Shown in pieces: positions 31,600 through 42,019 of a stretch of 64,000 nucleotides of DNA. Position 1 is the first letter of the stretch, and each line of letters starts with the position of its first letter. Origin of the DNA: Meconema thalassinum (Eukaryota; Arthropoda; Insecta; Orthoptera; Tettigoniidae); the NCBI GenBank assembly GCA_946902985.2, contig OX336391.1, positions 142,541,074 to 142,605,073 on the forward strand, given 5' to 3'. A program made the position numbers and the translations under genes. The notes under the pieces are model-generated. The model was not told the origin of the DNA and did no database searches. It saw nothing but the letters and a program-made list of their open reading frames with translations.

Positions 31600-32396
31600 A
31601 CATAACTGACAACCAAGAATTCACGGCTGTTTTCGCTTCTTCGGGGTTTGTTTGGGTTTGACCTTGACAGGAGAGGTTGAATGTCGCCATTCCATTGACT
31701 GTGGCTTAGTTTCAAGGGTGGAATGGGATACCCATGTTTCATCTCCTGTGATTTTTTTTTTTTTTTCGTATGGTCTCCTGAGAGGCCGAGTGCAGGTCTT
31801 TCTATTCGACGCCCGTGGGATGAGAGATGGAATGGATGAGGATGAATGAAACAGGGCAAGGATGTGGAAGGAATCGGCCGTGGCCTATCAGAAGGTACCG
31901 TCCCAGCATTTGCCTGGTGTTGAAAATGGGAAACCACGGAAAACCATTTCAAGGACGGCCGACGGTGGGGCTCGAACCCACGCGTCTACCGAGTCAGCAG
32001 AGAGCGTGGCCCCATGACCTAATGCTGCGCTTTAGCCAGCTGAGCCAATGCTGTCGGTATCTCCTGTGATGATTCGACTCAACATGTCATCCGCTTCTTG
32101 CTCCGAGCGATTTCCACCTCTTTACGCAGCTGAAACGTCATCTTGGTGGGAAGCGCTTCGCCGAAGATGAAGAAGTGAAAACGGCCGTGAATTCTTATTT
32201 GTCAGAGCAGACGGCAAACTTTTATGCAGAGGGATTTCAGAACTTAGTTTCAAGGTATGACAAGTGCCTAAATAAACAAGGCAACTATGTAGAAAAATAG
32301 AGGAAGGTAAGTAAAACCTAAAAATAAATGTGGTTTCAAAATATAATGTTCGGTTAATTATAAAGAAAAGGGCCCTTACATAAAAAACAGCCCTCG
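31600..32396. mobile_element. Rearranged mariner, inverted halves, split by a SINE
   Basis: The minus-strand part runs 32098 down to 32071 and, past the SINE, 31752 to about 31600. It encodes EADDMLSRI, ITGDETWVSHSTLETKPQSM and VKVKPKQT, joined by deletion to EEAKTAVNSWLS. The plus-strand part from 32100 encodes APSDFHLFTQLKRHLGGKRF, FYAEGFQNLVSRYDKCLNKQ and NYVEK with stop near 32301, ending in a TIR (GGGCCCTTACATAAAAAACAG) at 32396 and TA. The family matches the mini-mariner at 17.1 kb. No intact catalytic core. Confidence 0.85.
31753..32058 (-). repeat. SINE family C copy
   Basis: Minus-strand copy inserted in the mariner transposase remnant. A perfect 12-bp target duplication ATCTCCTGTGAT is at 31741-31752 and 32059-32070. 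The poly-T at 31752-31766 is its A-rich tail. Confidence 0.93.
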
Positions 32397-32574
32397 TACC
32401 ATGTCCGCAACCAGCACCGTACGCAACTAGCAAGTTTTCAAATCGCACGACACCCGCAAAACAGGCAAATCTGAATACAGTATTCTTAAAAGGAAAATGG
32501 TCCTCCTCGAGGTGTAGCCGTTCTTGGATGTCATCCCGTAGGTGTGGATTCGCTGTTGTTGATTCATTGATATG

Positions 32575-33607
32575 CTTTGTGACATACTGACCATGAAGCC
32601 CAGGGTACTTGGGTGTGTGTGAGGAATTTGTCTGATAGCCTGTGTCATTGTGGTGGCTGTATTAGTGATATCAGATGACGATTGTTTAGGAGGCAGCCGT
32701 GGCCTTAAGGGGGCTCAAACACCGTCAGTGGGAATTTTCGCATACAGTTACGAATCTTATCATAGCTTCACTAATATGTAACATATAGTTATGAAAACTT
32801 ACATGTGTATAGTAAATACACAGAGCTTTCATCTAATTGAGAGAGAGGAGCAGTATATAAAGTATTTCGTGATATATTGAAAGGATAATATTCGTGATAT
32901 ATTAAACTCCGTGAATCACAAAAAACACGATTTATCAAGAAATACCAGTCTGAATAGAATGATTTTTTTTTCATGTAAAGTAAACACATAAATAGCGAGG
33001 ATGAACCACCATGAATGTTATATTGTAAATAGTATATTAAAAAATATATTAAATTTATTTTTCAAAAAATGAACAGTTTTTTGTTGAATTTTCCAAGTAT
33101 ATCTCAATTATTTTTTTAAGATAATTTCACAAATGAGGTTCATCCTCTAGCGATCATATGTTGGAATGTATATGCCAAGTTTCATCCAGTTTCATCACAT
33201 AGTTCACGAGATATTGTGTTTTTCCTACCAAAAAAGCAACATTTCGGGTAAACAGCTTTGAATATTAAACACTCCATTGACAGAAAGACGCATGGTCTCA
33301 CGTAAAGCTCTATATCTCTGCCAAAACGCTGAATTTACTTATAAAACTTAACAGATATACTGAGAAAGGTATTGTCTTTCATTTAAACGTAAAAGAAAAA
33401 AACTTAAATTTTGACAACCGGCGGTGTATGAGCCCCCTTAATTTAGGAACCATCCTGGTTTTCGCCTGGAGTGCAAGTGGAGAACCACGGGTAAACACTT
33501 TCAGGATGGCCGAGGTGGGAATCGAACGCACCTCTTCTCAGTTTTGCCTCACAAGGCTGAGCCTCTAAGACGACAGACAAGAATGCTAGTCGCTACACTA
33601 GGAGCTG
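32575..33607 (-). repeat. SINE family D copy split by a DNA element
   Basis: 3' part 32575-32708 and 5' part 33438-33607 rejoin to an ordinary family D sequence at GGCCTTAA/TTTAGGAACC. The head on the minus strand has GTGTAGCGACTAGC. Confidence 0.85.
32709..33437. mobile_element. 729-bp MITE with TTAA (or TTA) target duplication
   Basis: TIRs GGGGGCTCAAACACCG (left) and, inverted, GGGGGCTCATACACCG (right). TTAA lies on both sides (32705-32708, 33438-33441) where intact family D has one TTAA. The interior is AT-rich and non-coding. A TTA duplication with an A-starting TIR would fit PIF/Harbinger; TTAA fits piggyBac-type target use, but the TIR lacks CCC. Confidence 0.85.
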
Positions 33608-33699
33608 GCACCAGTATTTATGGGAGTACAAAATCATCTGGAGAAAGCAGTTGTAGAAGTTTCCAATAATTTGCTATCATCCATGTTTCTTTATCAAGG

Positions 33700-34848
33700 C
33701 GGGCGAGCATCAATTCCGATTCCAGTCAGGTAGCCAGGGTTACCTCAATTCTGCTCGGTCCTCCAAGGGACCCACAAATAAGTTCCTCAACTCCACTCAG
33801 GCTTTGACAAGGGGTCGGCAAAGGGGTTATCCCCAATGACGTAAACAAATGTCATAACCCTCCTGCTCGCATACCAAGGGCCGGGTCAAACACCTTACGC
33901 AGCGCATGAGTGAATTCTTGAATGCAGATGATTTTTCCGTTCTAGGCTGGAAAAGAGTATTTTCAGCATCCGGAGCTGATATCGAAAGTATATTTTTAGG
34001 TACAAATTATACACCTATTATTATCTAAATTTAATTTAATAATGTCTGACTAGGTTAAAAAACATACAAACATTTAATTATGCACATGTTAAAAACAATG
34101 TATAAAATTCGTAGAAAAAAATAGAAAACTTGGCAGACTTAGCTAAAAGAATATTATGATTAATTCTAAATCACTTGTATTTTCTGCCATATAAGTTATA
34201 ATGTGCCAAACACTTTATACCTGATTTAACGAATGAGCGGACTTGACATCAGAGCGGTTGACCAATGGCACAACAATGCCTTGCGAACACCACCACGCCA
34301 TCGGTCCAACGCTCTGAAGTCAAGTCCGCTCATTCGTTAAATCAGATATAAACATAATACATACAGAGCTAGATATTAATCACTGTCGGTAAATAAAAAT
34401 ATGGGCAGGAAATGTAATAAAATAAGAAAAATCAGCATCTAAAAATCACATAAATCTTTACTTCATTTCAAACTATACAAAAACATTTGATGAAACTCTT
34501 TTCATCCCCTAAATATTTTGTGAGAAACACACTTCACAAGATCTAATCTACTCATTGCTTGGTTGTCGTACTGCATGAGCTTGGTTTCAACGAATTCTTT
34601 CCTCACAGGACCATTCTTGTCTTTGCTCGACACCCGCTCTCTGCTGTTAAGTAGAATGTACGTGTCTGTCTGTATCTGATGTAGGCACTTTGGTATGCGA
34701 GCAGGAGGGTTATGACATTTGTTTACGTCATTGGGGATAACCCCTTTGCCGACCCCTTGTCAAAGCCTGAGCGGAGTTGAGGAACTTATTTTTGGGTCCC
34801 TTGGAGGACTGAGCGGAATTGATGTTCGACCATCAAGGCCACCGCCAT
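33700..34848. mobile_element. Long-TIR foldback element, copy 1
   Basis: Arms of about 190 bp: the left (CCTCCAAGGGACCC, CCCAATGACGTAAACAAATG, CATAACCCTCCTGCTCGCAT) is the inverse of 34690-34845. The centre (34224-34349) is a second palindrome with arms GATTTAACGAATGAGCGGAC. No transposase is seen. The right outer end reads TTGATGTTCGACC. Confidence 0.8.
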
Positions 34849-34883
34849 TAATCGACGACGATCTCATCCAGTGGCGTAACTAA

Positions 34884-35632
34884 GTGATGATGATGATGAT
34901 GATGATGATAATTGTTAATTGTTGTTTCAAGGGATCTAACATGTGGGTTACCGGCCCCTAATGGTTTGGGTGATAGTTAAAAGATGAAATGAGAATGAAA
35001 ACTATAACTAATACTAACGACAAACTTACATACTAGAACAAGAAATGGTAAACAAATAAAGGATAAGACATATAAAGGACAGGCAAGTAATGAACAGCAA
35101 GGGAAGAAATGCCCTCAACCCTCGAATAATGGGGATTGAGAGACTTGGAAGGAAGGAGAGCCATGAAAGGCAGATAGGAAAGGGAGAGAGAAGGGGACCC
35201 ACCCCAAGGTCAGAGGAAAAAGGACATAAAACCGACCCAGCTCAGTAATCCCTCGGGGTCGCCAACTCCCAAACTCACCAGCCGTGAGCCCATGAGGGTG
35301 TAGCACTATCCAGGGTGCACCAGAAGTGGAGGGGCTACATACACCCTGCCTCCTTGAGGGCCTTGTGCAGAAGGCATGAGATAACATGAAAAGAAAAAGA
35401 AGGTTGACCCCTCGAAGAATGAGGGTACCAGGAAGGATGAGACAAGGACCAATTAAGGCGGGAAACTGAAAGACTTCCTAGGCCTTGGATACCCTATTAC
35501 CGTCGGGGTCGGAAGAGAACAAGAGTTGACCAAGAGAGGTCGACAGGAAAGAAGACAGAGGAGCCCGGCACAAGTAAGTGGAAGCAATGCCGGACTCAGC
35601 TGAGATCCCCTGTCCCACTAGATGTGAGCCTT
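34884..35632 (-). mobile_element. Family-R repeat, copy 2
   Basis: Same body as 21840-22575 with GATGATG tail repeat at 34887-34909. The hairpin is degraded on one side (ATCTAACATGTGGGTTACCG). Confidence 0.7.
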
Positions 35633-35723
35633 TCGTTTTTCATTAGTTTGGATTTTCGGATTTTGCTTTTGTTTTTTTAATTTTGCTTTGTGTTTTGGGC
35701 ATGTGTTTGTTTTTGCTTTGAGC

Positions 35724-35815
35724 CGGCCCCGTGGTGTTTGGGTAGCGCGCCTGCCTCTCACCCGGAGGCCCGGGTTCGATTCCCGGCTCCGTCAGGGATT
35801 TTTGAAACGGACATT
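35724..35815 (+). repeat. SINE family E head, truncated
   Basis: tRNA-like head GGCCCCGTGGTGTTTGGGTA with B-box GGTTCGATTCCCGG. It stops at the LINE fragment that follows. Confidence 0.8.
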
Positions 35816-36065
35816 TATCTTTAATGGTGTCTGTATTTTCATAAAGTTCCTTTGTTGGTCTCCTGACCCAAATTCCATTACGGAAATCAGCGCCATGGAT
35901 TTTCCTAAGAATTTTTCGTTCCTGTTTCTCAATATCATGAATTCTCGTCAGTCCTCTAATGACTGTGGTTTCTGCCGCATACAAGGCTTCAGGCAAAACA
36001 ACTGCGCTGTAATGGCGCAGTTTTGCATTACAAGATACTGCTCTTATTCATTTATATATAGCAGA
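35816..36065 (-). pseudogene. Non-LTR retrotransposon C-terminal fragment
   Basis: Minus strand from 36065: SCNAKLRHYSAVVLPEALYA, ETTVIRGLTRIHDIEKQERK, ILRKIHGADFRNGIWVRRPT, KELYENTDTIKD. This matches the region just after the RT catalytic core in RTE-like LINEs (LPEALYA-SET-type motif). Truncated on both sides. Confidence 0.8.
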
Positions 36066-36069
36066 TAAC

Positions 36070-37485
36070 AACTTTATAGAATTGCGTGTTTTTATTATTT
36101 AGCTCTGGGGGGATTGATCTCCATGATCAACCCTCGTAGTTACGCGTAGCTGCGTCTAACCCGTTTTATTACACTTCTTCTGGAGTCCACATAAACATTC
36201 GCCTGTTTGTAGCTGAATGGTAGTAATTCAGCAAGAGGCTGTAGGAGACCACGTTACTAACCAACACTTGTTGCTGCTCCCCGAGAAGAGGTAAATATTT
36301 AACTTGAGACCAATTGTTTGCAGAGTAACAATAACAAAATAGTATATGCCTACAACAATAAGATGGACGGACAAAACAGACGCTTGGAGTTATTGAGTAC
36401 GTACCATGCCAGACATTGCTCTGCTCTACTGGGTTATTCGTCTTTAAAGGAGCATTCCTCCTTAGAGGTAGGAGCTGCAAGAACGTGATGAATCTAGAAA
36501 AAGCATTATTTGATAGCTAGAATATTAGCTGTTAACGGATCGTAAGTACATAGAGTCAAACATCAAGTTCCATTCTTTGCTGCTGACATCTAGTGGCATA
36601 ATCATTTTTATGTTCGATTATGACGAAATATAAATATTTTATGCCACCTAAGCTACGGAAGCTTCGGTGTGACCGATCCACCTCCATTCTCTTCTCAGTA
36701 CAGGACTCTGGCTTGTAGCCTCTTACAGGTCTTTATTTGAGATGATCTATGGCCACCATATTCTCATTACGTACCTCAAGCAACGGTTTATATAAGTCTG
36801 TAATTCACAAATGCTGGTTTCATATAAGTCTACAAGTCCCAAATAAATGTTCGCAATCCTAGCCCTACATTATGATACATGCATTGAAATATGTCGATAT
36901 TAGCCAATGAAATGGAGCAAGAACGTAAAGGAAACGCACGTGTGATTAAGGAATCCTGTGGAACTAAAACATAAAGGCTTATATATTACGTAACAATGCA
37001 ACACAGCACATTCATCTTGGTTATGAAATACTCCTGTCCACTGCAAAGTGAACTAATATAAATTATTATTATTATAGATCACAGTGAAGAAACACGGAAG
37101 AATGTTTTGCTGTGAGGATCACGATCAGCTCTGTCCCACAAGAAGGGAGTCAATAACAGTAAACCCATACCGGACAAATATATCCTACTGTCGGATGGGC
37201 AGGCCTTGACTGGGCGGTACACAATGTATAGCCTCAGTAAATTATAACAACCATGCTACCTTGTTATAAAATCTAACAACAAAAATAGATGACGGAATAA
37301 ATAACCACAGTAAATAACACACTCGTTAAGAAAGATAAATGAGTAGGTCACGATTTTCACGCAGGAGGGTAAAGCTGTCTATGTTATCATGGCCAGATTC
37401 TTTCAAATTTTCACACGTTGTGCCAAATATTATCAAAAGCCATTCGAGATGTTGATTTGTCCCAGATTTGGCCTAGCCGTGGAGG
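36070..37485. other. Unassigned sequence
   Basis: No gene or repeat family recognised. Confidence 0.5.
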
Positions 37486-37489
37486 TATA

Positions 37490-37660
37490 AGCGTGCTTTT
37501 TACGCTATTCAAACGTTTTTACGTTGTTTCCCTATTTACAACTCCAGGTGAATGCCAGGACTGTATCTTCTAATAGGCCATGGACGCTTCCTTCCAAATC
37601 CTTTTACAATTTAATTAAACGATATTTCGCATAACTCGTCTGATGAGATTGGTGCCATAA
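37490..37660 (+). repeat. SINE central-module fragment
   Basis: Degenerate module with ACGTTGTTTCCCTATTTAC, CCAGGTGAATGCCAGGAC, GGCCATGGACGCTTCC. Confidence 0.55.
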
Positions 37661-37824
37661 AGTGCAACCGGTCGTAAAATCCATCCACTACGTAAAAAAC
37701 ACTGATGGTCAGTCTGAAAGACTAGACTTTATAACATTTTAAATGCTACAAATGCTGCGTGAACTCAAAGTCCGTTAGCAAAAAAAAAAAAAGCAAGTGC
37801 AAACCAAGGTCAAAGGAGGTAGCT

Positions 37825-37935
37825 GGCTGGATGACGTCACGCTCACCGGAGCGCGCGGGGAAACGAGGGAGCTCAAGCAGTACTATGACGTCACACACCT
37901 CAGTGCATTCTCGGTACATTTCGTTCCGTCACCGT
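37825..37935. promoter_or_regulatory. GC-rich island with two CRE palindromes
   Basis: TGACGTCA occurs perfectly at 37832-37839 and 37886-37893, within a locally GC-rich stretch that also holds GCGCGC. CREB/ATF proteins bind this palindrome. There is no adjacent gene, so regulatory function is conjectural. Confidence 0.3.
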
Positions 37936-38105
37936 AACGCAACGCCAGACCCCAGCGAAGTCGACATAATCATCTAAAATGATAAAACAAACATTACTGC
38001 CCTGTCATCCGATCTGGCCAGAAGCTTCATATGCAGCGAAAAGGCTCGCCATGAATAAGAAAGGGATGATGGAAAAATTGGTAACCAAGGAAAGGAATAT
38101 TTTGA

Positions 38106-38163
38106 GGGAAAGGGATGGATATAAGTAAACGTTTCTTTCGTTATATCCATCCCCTTTCCCCCC
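38106..38163. repeat. Hairpin, 19-20-bp arms
   Basis: GGGAAAGGGATGGATATAA pairs with TTATATCCATCCCCTTTCCC across a 15-bp loop. Confidence 0.8.
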
Positions 38164-38515
38164 TTATTTGGACATCCCCATTCTTCGAGGAGTCTCAATT
38201 TTTTCCCCGCTCCATTTTCCATCTCCTTCCTTACAACACTTTCCGCCGTTCTACTTCATATGGCGTGTTTCTCTACCAAGGTCCATTCAGTAGCTTCTGG
38301 CTGCTATCTGTTGACGATTAGAGGTACTTCTCTAGTTTTTTTTGTAAGTTAATTGACACACATTCTTTGGCCACATTGTTTTAATTCTATTGAAAAAGGT
38401 GGCAAGGTCCCTCTCGAAACGTTTAGGAATTATAATTTTATTTTATTTTTACGCGGCATCATCTCAAAAATATGAATAATAATAATTATTAGTATTCCAG
38501 GCCATGAAAGCCTTA

Positions 38516-38966
38516 AGGCTGGTTCACAATTGGCCCGGGAAAGTGAACTTGTATATGCGCGCGCAATCAGCTATAGCGTAATAATATTAAAACAAACAGC
38601 AAGCGCCCACTAATCAACACCAATTACGCAACTGAAATGCTTCAGAGGGTTATAATAACTTTATTAAACACAAATTGTGCGCTTTAGAGAAGCAAGATTA
38701 GAAAGCGCATTCACAGGTTATGTTTACATCGCTGGCTACTCCTTCCGTACTGCGCATGTGCAGGTACAACCTTTCTGATTGGCTCCGGGAAGCGCCGAGA
38801 ACGTCAAACATGAAACTTAACCATGTTTCCCGTTGGCTTTCCCGGGCTACTTTTAGCTTCTCGTTCCCGGAGATTGATTGTGAACAGACCCGTAAGTTAG
38901 CGTGTATTTCAACTTCCTTCTCGTTCCCGTTCACGTTCTCGTTCTCGGACGATTGTGAACCAGCCT
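38516..38966. mobile_element. 451-bp MITE with TTA duplication (PIF/Harbinger-like)
   Basis: TIR AGGCTGGTTCACAAT at both ends, flanked by TTA at 38513-38515 and 38967-38969. Subterminal direct repeats of GAACGAGAA/CGGGAACG type resemble the 3.8-kb minisatellite monomer. The 3-bp TTA duplication is typical of PIF/Harbinger. No transposase. Confidence 0.8.
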
Positions 38967-39009
38967 TTAATCTGCACAACGAAGTAATTATTCGACCAAT
39001 AGATTAATC

Positions 39010-39892
39010 TTTATTAGATAGATAGATAGATAATGTCTTTATTGGTGGCGAAGTTAGGGCTCAAGGCCCTCTCTTACACATAACCACTAGAAGAGTATTC
39101 ATCTACATGACTTATAATTACAAATACCAATAGCACAAATAATATTAATAGCAATAAGAATAGTGATAATATGAATAATGGTAGAATCATTGATTTCAAA
39201 AATACACAAAGTAAAGTACCCTTAAATGACGGAACTACAGTAATCAGATCATTCATCTCATTCATTCATTCGTTCATTCAACATTTATCCAGGAAGTCAG
39301 TGGGATCCACCCAGCAAATACTCGCAGCAAGCCACTTTAAACTTGCGATGAGAGGGATTGTCTCTAATGTTCGCAGGTAGCAAATTCCACGACCTGGATG
39401 CAGAGATTATGAACGAGCGGTTGTAAACAGCAATACGGTTTATAGGTATGGCAAGAGAGGAGCCAGATCTCGTATTGTGGTCATGATAGGACGAGAGGTA
39501 AGAAAACGGTGAAACAAGATAGTTAGGGGTATTAGTGGAAAGTATTTTGTGCAGTAGTGATAACATGTGGAGTTCACGACGCTGGTGCACTCGAAGCCAC
39601 GACAGCTCCTTATAATAGGGTGATGTATAAACATCATATCGCAGGCCAAAGATATATCTTACACAGTTGTTGAGGCACCGGTCCAGTTTCTTGTTACTGT
39701 CGCAGGTTATTTCAGTCAAGACAGTGTCACAGTAGTCAAATATAGGTAGTATCAGAGAGCGAATTAGTTGTACTTTAAGTCGAACAGAGAATACATTACC
39801 GAACCGTTTCAGAGGATATAAGCATTTATGTACTTTATTACATGTGCTTATCACCTGTTTAGTCCAATTTAAGGTCTCAGTCATAGTAGCAA
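39010..39892 (-). pseudogene. Non-LTR retrotransposon 3' end (CR1/Jockey-type)
   Basis: A 195-codon minus-strand frame (39884-39297) covers the C-terminal part of a reverse transcriptase (LNWTKQVISTCNKVHKCLYP, LIRSLILPIFDYCDTVLTEI, YNRSFIISASRSWNLLPANI), with a stop after LLGGSH. The 3' UTR holds a short hairpin AGGGCCTTGAGCCCT, an AATAAAG and a (TATC)n tail at 39018-39033. It is 5'-truncated near 39890. The frame is uninterrupted, suggesting a fairly recent insertion. Confidence 0.88.
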
Positions 39893-39894
39893 TT

Positions 39895-40495
39895 AATCGA
39901 TTTTCTGCTTCGATTATTCAATAACTGTAATTAATCGATTAAAAGTAGCAGTCCTAGTAGAAACGCAATTAATAAGGGGTAGACATCCATTAGAGCTAGG
40001 AATGGAACCAGGAGCTTCCTGGACTTTATCCCTAGATCACGGAGCCACATCCTCCACCAAAGGTGGTGTTTAAATGTGCGGTGAATATTTCTCTCGCGTC
40101 TCCATTGTTCGTACAATTACAGGAAAAATAATTATTTTAAAACGATGACATTTCAACTCATAATCATTTCCATTTCATTTGCTCAACAATGCACCTTGAA
40201 ATTATTAGCCGCGGTACGTGGCGCGCTTTATTATATCTGTAAAATTTAACTGGCCGTCACACCTCGTAATTTGTGAGCGGCGTCAAGCACAAAGGTACGG
40301 GTACGTATGATAATGGGTCGTCTTTTACAGCCACTCTAAAAAGGAAACACCGCCAACGTGATCTCCCGATCTCCATGATAGAACAGTAACTGAATTGATT
40401 TGCAGTCAGTCAACGCCACAATGTTTCAAATAAATTGGGCGAGGAATCTACCCACACCTACTAACCTGGAACAAATTACGATTATAATGATAATA
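39895..40495. other. Unassigned sequence
   Basis: No gene. AATTAATCGATT-type short palindromes lie at 39893-39945. Confidence 0.5.
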
Positions 40496-40504
40496 ATAAA
40501 TTAT

Positions 40505-40817
40505 TTTTTTGTCGTGTGGCCTCCTGAGAGGCCGAGTACAGGTCTTTCTAGCCGACACCCGTTGGCGATCTGGCAGTGGGATGAGAGATGGAATTGATGA
40601 AGATGAATGAAACTGGGCAAGGATGTGAAAGGAAGCGGCCGTGGCCTGTCAAAAGGTACCGTCTCAGCATTTGCCTGGTGTTGAAAATGGGGAAACCACG
40701 GAAAACCATTTCAAAGAAGGCTGATGGTGGGGATCGAACCCACGCGTCTACCGAGACAGCAGAGAGCTTGGCCCCATGACCTAACGCTGCGCTTTAGCGA
40801 GCGTAGCCGCTGCTGTA
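40505..40817 (-). repeat. SINE family C copy, complete
   Basis: Same layout as 31753-32058: 3' module GAGAGGCCGAGTACAGG, central module, B-box (minus strand) GGTTCGATCCCC and a partial head. Confidence 0.9.
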
Positions 40818-40839
40818 TTAATAATAATAAAAATAATAA

Positions 40840-41110
40840 AATTTTCAAACTTAAAGTTCAACCAGCGTGGTTTACACAGACATTAAAGGATCTTAAGGAA
40901 GCCGATATTGACATTACAGATACATATAACAGGAATTTATTTAGGGACAAAATTCAAAAAGTGATCTTCAGGGAGGAACTAGAAAGACAACGAAAGTAGC
41001 CAAGTAACATTAAAAAGCTCCGGAAGCAGAGATCAGAGTGGATGACGCGAATGTGGGCAGAGAGAAAGAATACATGTGGCAAGATTTGTATTGATTTTAC
41101 GTGCTCTGTA
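40840..41110 (+). pseudogene. LINE C-terminal tail fragment
   Basis: The plus-strand frame reads FKLKVQPAWFTQTLKDLKEA, DIDITDTYNRNLFRDKIQKV, then a stop and QRSEWMTRMWAERKNTCGK. The layout matches the LINE tails at 25.5-26.2 kb (IT-D-x-D/NR-F/LRxKV then W(S/M)xxR/MW/FxxRK). Tentative. Confidence 0.55.
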
Positions 41111-41147
41111 ATAGTGCTATTCAATTTTTTAAATAATAGTAATAATA

Positions 41148-41341
41148 CTCAGCATTTTTTCTAGGTGTATGCCTTGTCTTGTGTGGGGTTTCGCCTCGGA
41201 ACACCAAGCTGGAGGTAGTGCGCTGTTCGCTACTCCTGTAGGTGTCCGGGCACGGTCACCAAGAGCTCGCTGATGAGCCAGCTTGGTGTTCCTAGGCGAA
41301 ACCCCACGCAAGACACGGCATAAACTAGAAAAAATGCTGAG
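41148..41341. mobile_element. 194-bp MITE with ~65-bp near-perfect arms
   Basis: Left arm 41148-41212 and right arm 41278-41341 pair along CTCAGCATTTTTTCTAG, TGGGGTTTCGCC and GGAACACCAAGCTGG with few mismatches. A 65-bp unpaired loop separates them. No coding. Confidence 0.88.
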
Positions 41342-41429
41342 TTTTAATTCACGGGCCGTGATAGCCAATATACCATCAATAATAATAATGCTATTGGTTT
41401 TACGTCCCATTCAACTACTGCGGATTTTA

Positions 41430-41605
41430 GATTTTTAGAATTTTGCCCCGAAGGGGATCTTTAACGTGCCATTAAATTTACTGACACGGCTCCATCGAAT
41501 TTGCGCACCCTCAAATGCCAACTGACTGCGCCAGGATTCAATCTTGCTACCTTGGGAACAGCAGGTGAGAAGTTACCGCTGAGCTTCACAACCAGTCTAC
41601 GAGTA
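41430..41605 (-). repeat. SINE family K copy
   Basis: Minus strand: GGTAGCAAGATTGAATCCTGG, GCGCAGTCAGTTGGCATTTG, GGGTGCGCAAATTCGATGG, ending CGTTAAAGATCCCCTTCGGG. Related to 52010-52100. Confidence 0.7.
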
Positions 41606-41634
41606 TATTGGATTAATTAAAGCCTACACTTCTC

Positions 41635-41835
41635 GAAATAATAATTTTATTAATGCAGCCAACGACCATTTCTCTTCAGGACGGGTCAGGGAGGAGGTAT
41701 TGGAAGGAAATCAGCCGTGGACCTGTTGAAAGGAACCGTCCCGGCATTTGTCCAGTGGTGGAAATGGGAAACCACGAAAACCATTTTCAGAACGGCTGAG
41801 GTGGGGTTTGAACTCACGCTCTCCCCCCCCCCCCC
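41635..41835 (-). repeat. SINE family H copy, head-truncated
   Basis: Same 3' end and central module as 14379-14634 (TTTTATTAATGCAGCCAACG, GGTCAGGGAGG). The head is replaced by a C run at 41825-41837. Confidence 0.82.
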
Positions 41836-41964
41836 CTTCCTTAATTAGACCCAAGTTAGCAGTCGCCTGGGTGATTGTTTTATCTGCTGAAAAAGTGTGA
41901 TCTGCTCCCATACACCAATTTTGTGACGGTATAGGAATGATCTCTCGCAGAGTCCGTGGGTGAC

Positions 41965-42018
41965 CCGAGCTGGTTCCTTAGTTTAGGGGCTGCGACAACG
42001 CGGTCATGTAGCCCTGAA
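41965..42018 (-). repeat. SINE family B 3' fragment
   Basis: GGTTCCTTAGTTTAGGGGC and CGACAACGCGGTCATGTAGC only. Confidence 0.75.
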
Positions 42019-42019
42019 G

